Shown here piece after piece: positions 58,208 to 64,000 of a DNA stretch of 64,000 nucleotides. The stretch comes from Adineta steineri (lineage: Eukaryota; Rotifera; Eurotatoria; Adinetida; Adinetidae): contig CAJNOI010000029.1 in NCBI GenBank assembly GCA_905250115.1, positions 372,001-436,000 of the forward strand, read 5' to 3'. Under the pieces are notes generated by a model that ran no database searches, was not told the origin of the DNA, and was given only the letters and a program-made list of their open reading frames with translations. Made by a program: the position numbers and the translations under genes. Numbering within the stretch: the stretch's first letter is position 1; the number at the start of each line of letters is the position of its first letter.

Positions 58208-61200
58208 TTATACATTCTCATTTTTTTCTAATCTTTCGCGTGATATTATCTTAGTTCGAAGTAAATTATCTGATATTTGTATTACATAATCAATTTTTCC
58301 TTCAATTAAATCAAATAATTCTTCTAAACGTGCAATTCTATAACGTAATTGTGCCCATTGTTGTATTGTACAAAAATGTCTTGCATGTTCATTCCATTCT
58401 TGTTCTTCATTAAAATTTATAAATAATTTATTTCCAAGAAATAAACTTTGTAATGTATGACGTTGTCGATCTTTATCATTATGTGCATATTTTAAAAATG
58501 TGTCAAAATCGCTTTTCGATATTAATTTTGTCATATCATGTGCAAATGTACGTCGAAGTTCTTCATAGATTGATGATGATGATGTTGCAGAATATTTTAA
58601 TTCTTGTAGAAGATCACGAACTGTTCTTGTATTTGATAAATCTTCTGCACGCATTATAAATTGTATAATAACTTTGACTTTTTTCCAAATACGAAGTCTT
58701 TCAAAAAATATTTGAATTGAATGTTTTATAAATGGTGTAACATCGATTAACATTTCATTAATTATATCACGATGTTCATTACCTAATTCTTCATATGAAT
58801 CAACTATAATAGCCTACATAAATATATCGATCAATTTATAAGAAGAAAAAAATTAATATATAATTATAAAGAACATACTAAAACCATATTGAATAGCATA
58901 AAAATCATTGAGAAGATATCTGATTTATATAGAATTAAACTTTAAAAATTTGGAAGGAATATGAGCAAAATAACTTACATAGAAAGAAAAATAATGGTCC
59001 TATATATGGTGAAGCATTACTGATATCTTCATAATCGAAATCACCTAGGACAGTACGAAAAAGTGCAACGAATGCTTTACCAATAGTTGAAAATGCTGGT
59101 GCTTGTTGACCAAGTGTTAGATTACCAAACTAAATATAGATATGAATGATTTTCAAATTTATAATAATGCAATCAATTTTAGCAATTATATTGAAGGTTT
59201 TGAACTCTATAAAATTGCTTACTTTCAGGAATCTATAACTAATCCAATAGATCTTAGACTCATCAAACTGTATCAACCAACTATTCAGTTTCTCACTATG
59301 GGTCATGGAAAATACATTAAGAAGCCTAGTTGATAGATTACAACGAATATACATCATCTAAACTCAAGTTCAAAATGCGAGAAATAGTCGCTTAACTTCT
59401 AGAAGCCGAACGTTCCTTCCAACGAACATTGCGATAATGACTATAGAAATTTTTTCGCAGACTGATAAAGTATGAGAGATTATAAAATGAGAAACAAATC
59501 AGTCTGAACTGACTGTCCAACGATTAAACAGATTTTTAAAACCTATATTTTCTTAAATGTCTTGTTCACTAAGCACAACGTCAGACTATCTGGTGAAATC
59601 ATCCCGGGGATTTTAAACTAAATAACCCAATGATTACTAAAATAATATGTAACTGTGATATATTTCAGGAAAAAGAGGCATCCTCTTCCATGGTTGAAAA
59701 ACCTCCCTCGGCTTTTAAGAGTTGAGTTAAATTTACTTGTGCATAAGCTATCATAATTGCAACAAACATAACAAGAAAACCAATAAGATCTCCAAAACAT
59801 CTTTGAATTGTTGCTTTTATTCGAATAAGTGTGATAGAAAAATCACAATATTTTAATATACGTATAATACTAATTGATGTAAGAAGTACACTTAAAGTAT
59901 CAAATATTCGTTGAAGACGAAGTAATTTAATAGTTAAAGTATCAAATGTTGATATATATATTGACATTTGACCATTTAATGTTGAATTAATAATAAAAAG
60001 ACGTCTTATATTCACAATTATCAATAAAATCGAGATTATCTAAACAAAATTACGATTTTTTTCTTCTTCTAAATTTATACTTACTAATAGAATTAGATCA
60101 ATCCAATTCCAAAAATTAAGAAATATTTTTAATTTCATTTGTATTATTTTTACAATCTCCATAATAAGAAATATAATAGTAAATGTCACAATAATAACTT
60201 CACATGTTATTAGAATATATTTCATTGAACTAACATACTATAATTAAAACTAATAAAGATTAATAAATTTTTTTCAATTTCTATTTACTCTTAATAATTG
60301 TCTATTTTCAATTTTATACGATGGAAAAATTCCACCTGTTAATGGCATTTCAAAAACAAGTTTTATATAAGAAAATAAATTAACACTTGGATTATATATT
60401 ATTATATCAATAAATAAAGCTCGAGTTGCTTTATCAAGCCAATGAAATTTTTCTAATTCATTTAAATCATTTGTAAAATGTTTATTTGTTCTATCATATT
60501 GAGCAAGATCTGCAACATATCCGCTACCATCATATTTTCCATATTGACCAGTATATGAATCCATTTGGGTTTCATCGAGTGTCATATAACGCCATGCTTG
60601 TTTTAAATTAATATTTGTACTATCACTAAGTGTGATAGGACCAACTATCGAAAAAAAAATTTCATAACAATAAATAATTCTATATGATTAATCTAGTAAT
60701 TAGATATTAAATAAACCTATTGGGAATGCAATAATGAAATCATCGACAGTCTCTTTGATCGATTTTTAGTAGAAGAATTTTAGTACAATAAATCGATCAT
60801 CTGAATTTAATCTATTTGAGAAGCGTACTAATCAATACTAGAGTTTCAATCTCGAGAATGTTCGCTACTACAACCTTATGATTCCTATCATCGTGAAACC
60901 AAGAATATGAGAAATGATAACTTGTACATCTTCACTCTATATTTCATTAGTTCCTAGAACTATTAATAGTCGCTTTGATATATCATCGATAATAAAAAAA
61001 CTTACAAGGATCTGTATCTTTCTTTTCTGATGAATATGATGGATAACAATCAGTTATTTCATCAGAATATGATTTTGGTATATTACATTTTTCCGCTTTA
61101 ACACGAACTTGTCTCATTCGAATAACACCTATCATTAAAAAATGATCAAGTATCCAACGAATTGAACGTTGTGATGTAACACTTGGATTTGATTTCCATA

Positions 61201-61748
61201 TATGTGAACGATAAAAAACATTACCAATTGTTTCATTCATAAATTGCCATATCTTAAAAAAATATTTTTTTAATCATTTGAATCCTTTTGATGAAATAAC
61301 TTACATCTTCAAAGGTTGCAATTTGATGAAAATTAATTTCAAATGCTTTTCGATATTTATTTCGTGCATTTTTATATGGATTAGAACGAAGATCTCGTTC
61401 AAGCCAAGTAGATTTAACAGAAAATTGAGCATTTATTAAATGATATTCAAATGTATTTGTAATTAAAAAATAATGTTGTGATTGAGATAAAATAGCAACA
61501 ATAAATATATTACTAACGAAAATCATATAAATAAAAAATGCTCGTAATACTAATTTAGCATGTTGATGAGGATTTTCATCTGCTTCTTTTTGATCAATAT
61601 TGAAAGAAAGAAAGAATTGAATAATTTTATGAAATTTTGATTTTTTATTTGTTTGAGTATGTAATGAAGATATTGATGGAAATGAATCAATTGATTTAAT
61701 ATTTGTCGTGAAAGACATGATAATTGATATTGATACACAAATCGCCAC
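58208..61748 (-). CDS. Polycystin (PKD2/TRPP-like) cation channel
   Basis: Eight exons (61305-61748, 61006-61252, 60289-60644, 60085-60237, 59737-60039, 58979-59129, 58879-58919, 58208-58813) sum to 2301 nt, 766 aa. The order is TM1 (AFFIYMIFVSNIFIVAIL); the large extracellular polycystin domain with RMRQVRVK, CNIPKSYSDEITDCY, GSGYVADL, WLDKATRALFIDI and VNLFSYIKLVFEMPLTGG; TM2-TM5 including FWNWIDLILL and IAYAQ; a pore segment FGNLTLGQQAPAFSTIGKAF and FRTVLGDFDYEDI; TM6 with MLFNMVLAIIVDSYEEL; then a cytosolic tail ending in a coiled coil (YRIARLEELFDLIEGKIDYV). These are polycystin family signatures. No EF hand is seen. Expected in ciliary or plasma membrane as a calcium-permeable channel. 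PKD2 versus PKD1-like placement is unresolved. Confidence 0.9.
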
Positions 61749-62369
61749 ATTTCAAGAATAAAAATTCAACTATTCCGTATCGTCTATAATTATCATATAC
61801 AGTTAAAACTAGAGCGCCTTCTTTTACAATAGAAATGTCGAGATATTCATATGCATACTAATTAATAGATACCTTACGATTCTCTACAATTGTTTTATAA
61901 AAACTTCTAAGAAGCTTATTAGATATATTTTAAGTTTTCTTAAATATAGATCTAACTAGCAGACAGAATCGAGTTAATCAAGTATTTATCTAGCATAAAG
62001 TTCTGTAATCAAAAAACAATAGTCTAGAAATTTTAGTATACAGTTGCACGTGATTATAACTATACAATATGTCCAGAGTGGTTCAAAAAAAATTACTGTG
62101 ATAGGTAGATTTAGAAAAATATTACAAAAGAGAAATAGTTTTATTTCGAAAACGTTTCACCATAGATGGGCACAAAGAAGAAATTTATTAACCCTTTCGC
62201 TCTCGGTAACACATATATGTGTGGTGATGCATATTTTGTCGAATAAAGGTCGTAATACTATATATTTCAAGTGATTAGAACAGCTTCTTACCGTTTGTTT
62301 GATAGTGCCAAAGTGATATAATTCTTCTCTTTTCTTTTTATTGATCGTTTTATTCGTACACATTCCATC

Positions 62370-62416
62370 TTGAGAGTGTGGATGGATAAGAATAATATCC
62401 ACACCCACACTCTCAA
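62370..62416. repeat. Telomere-like GT-rich hairpin
   Basis: ttgagagtgtggatggata and tatccacacccacactctca are near-perfect inverted arms around an 8-10 bp loop: the cleanest member of the GT-rich hairpin family in this window. Confidence 0.75.
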
Positions 62417-62627
62417 AAAATGAAATTTCTTTGATAAATATTAGTTTTCAAAACCTTCTTTCTCTCACAAAAAGCCGGGGCCAAAGGGTTAAATAAGTTT
62501 TGTAGGAAATGACATAGGAAGATGAAGACGCACGAAATCATATACATAAAGAGTTTTTAGAACGCTTCCCTCAGAGTTTATGTAAAACTTCGAGAAGCAC
62601 TGTATGCCATCAGTGCAGTGTTTTTCC

Positions 62628-62750
62628 TTTCGAGAGTGCGATAGCGATTTCCGGGAGGGCGAAAAACTAATTTCTGGAGGAAAAATACATAAAATAAGCA
62701 CAAAAATTGAAATTTTCGAGAGGGCAAAATCGGTCTCTGGCAGGGCGCCG
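62628..62750. repeat. GC-richer direct repeat of unknown origin
   Basis: Two copies of about 38 bp: tttcgagagtgcgatagcga at 62628 and tttcgagagggcaaaatcgg at 62714, each ending in an agggcg motif. Nearby ccgggagggc and gccctccctccgg are near-complementary. It differs in base composition from its surroundings; it may be a mobile element relic. Confidence 0.45.
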
Positions 62751-63343
62751 TCATCACTGCCCTCCCTCCGGATAAATCAATGGTCGGGATATTGATTCTT
62801 TTAGCCATAGCAGTACGTTTGAATCATCTTGTAGATACATCTATTCTTTTATCGTATAATAAATATGATTTAGAATATATATTTGCAAATCATGAAATAG
62901 CAATTAATTAATTTTTTGCTTAAAATAGCATCGAAGAGAAAAACATTTTCTTATTTTTATAACATAAATACACTGATTATCGATGAAGATACTTTATCTA
63001 GAGGTTATCTTGTACTCATTTTTTTATCAATAACTCAAAACAGAAAGACGATTATTATAATTTACAGTCACTGTTTATCATCAGTCTTCATTCTCATTCT
63101 ATATTGTAAGATAATTAACTATATAATAAATTATAACAAACATGAATATCTTTACATTTTGTTTTTCTCTTTAACATTTAAAAATAAAGATATATAACTA
63201 TACATGTAAAAGACATGTGATTATTCTCCAAAATAACACAAAAATACGCGAAAAAAAGAAAACAAGAAATATAAATATTATACAGAAAAGAAAAAGATTA
63301 TTTAATTCTATATATCTGAATAGATACAAATCAAAAAGAAAAT

Positions 63344-63721
63344 TTATTTTCTTGTATTTGATCCATGATCATTTTGTAAATGTATTAAATAATCATTACA
63401 TGAATGAAAGCGTTTTGGACAAAATTGACATTCAGTTATATTTAAATGATCAGCAGCAACTTTAGCTAAACGACGTTGTCGTTCATCATCAGATACATTG
63501 GATCGAAGAGAATTATTTCCACATGACATACATTCAAATAATAAACCTTTTTGTTTAGGAAATTCATGATGTGTGATATCGATTAATTGTGTTGTACCAC
63601 AACGTGTACATATTGGTTTTATTATTTGTTGATCTGGTTGTTTAGATAATTTATTAGAATTTTGATCTGATTTTTCTTGATTAGATGTAAAAAATGATGC
63701 TTGAAAATCATCTGTATTCAT
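63344..63721 (-). CDS. Small zinc-finger protein
   Basis: Single exon, 125 aa. After a polar N-terminus there is a zinc-ribbon-like pair, CTRCGTT (about residue 38) and CMSCGNN (about residue 64), then a classical C2H2 finger: CQFCPKRFHSCNDYLIHLQNDH pattern with C-x2-C, 12 residues, H-x4-H (about residues 97-118). No other domain. It could bind DNA, RNA or protein; no orthologue is recognised. The start has the only in-frame ATG before the finger block. Confidence 0.7.
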   Translation of the reverse strand: MNTDDFQASFFTSNQEKSDQNSNKLSKQPDQQIIKPICTRCGTTQLIDITHHEFPKQKGLLFECMSCGNNSLRSNVSDDERQRRLAKVAADHLNITECQFCPKRFHSCNDYLIHLQNDHGSNTRK

Positions 63722-64000
63722 TTGAATTGTTATGAATTGAAAATTAAATAAATTGAAATGAACATTTTGTTATTTATTTTCTTTAAGATAGATTAACTAG
63801 GTCATTATTTAATAGAATCTTCCAATGAAACTTATTTAGGAATCAATGAATTAAAAGAGATGTCGCATCTATCTGAAGATTAAAAAGTTTATTATCTCAT
63901 GAACATTTCGAATTTATTTATGATAAAACTCGAAATCAATGAGATACAATAACAAGTTTTATAGATTCAAATATTTTTTTTTAAAAAATTTTTTTTAAGG
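63722..64000. other. Window end, promoter side of the zinc-finger gene
   Basis: AT-rich; no coding sequence recognised. Confidence 0.4.

Larger units (their letters stand above)
61749..63343. other. Intergenic, no gene seen
   Basis: AT-rich spacer between two - strand genes. It holds the GT-rich hairpin at 62370-62416 and a GC-richer patch with direct repeats at 62590-62790. No recognised coding sequence. Confidence 0.5.

Noticed and set aside
59618-59736. Extension of polycystin exon 5 (VNLTQLLKAEGG and onward)
   Set aside because: The donor GCACAA|gtaaat at 59736 joins IAYAQ to FGNLTLG in frame and matches the family; the extra text is intron.

Overview
The window looks like nuclear DNA of an invertebrate animal, most likely a bdelloid rotifer. 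It is AT-rich. The genes carry canonical GT-AG introns, many of only about 48-62 bp. Most genes are clearly metazoan (EGF-repeat protein, ATF7IP-like, AA15 LPMO, MAP/tau, polycystin). Short blocks of TGTGGG-like repeat, the bdelloid telomere motif, are scattered through it. Embedded among these genes is a polyketide/non-ribosomal-peptide locus of bacterial or fungal style. Bdelloids are known to carry horizontally acquired genes of this kind. The species assignment is inference.

Layout. 0.5-3.1 kb: an unrecognised multi-exon gene that enters from the left edge (+). 4.2-10.5 kb: a secreted protein with one Ly6/three-finger (LU) domain followed by about 32 EGF modules (-), with obvious internal exon duplication. 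12.365-12.464 kb: a 100-N assembly gap. 12.6-39.3 kb: the biosynthetic region, all on +. It holds a SAM O-methyltransferase; a decayed dynein heavy chain copy carrying a small hAT-type element; a highly reducing PKS (KS-AT-DH-psiMT-psiKR-ER-KR-ACP-psiTE); an inverted-repeat element; and a large NRPS (C-C-A-T, then a membrane/hexapeptide-repeat terminal domain like that of epsilon-poly-lysine synthetase, then a C-methyltransferase-like domain). 42.1-63.7 kb: host genes, all on -: a coiled-coil protein, an ATF7IP-like chromatin cofactor, an AA15 lytic polysaccharide monooxygenase, a MAP2/tau-family protein, a polycystin channel and a small zinc-finger protein.

How the cluster may work (inference). 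The PKS looks able to build and fully reduce an acyl chain, but its C-terminal thioesterase remnant lacks a visible catalytic serine, so it probably cannot release product itself. The neighbouring NRPS starts with condensation domains and could take the acyl chain in trans, join it to one kind of amino acid, and process or polymerise it with the membrane-bound terminal domain. The fused and free methyltransferases could decorate the product. In the sequence as given, the NRPS adenylation domain carries one in-frame stop, so the copy may be dead, allelic or mis-sequenced.

Exon boundaries were worked out by hand from splice dinucleotides and reading phase. For the PKS, NRPS, coiled-coil, ATF7IP-like, LPMO, tau and polycystin genes the summed exons keep frame exactly.
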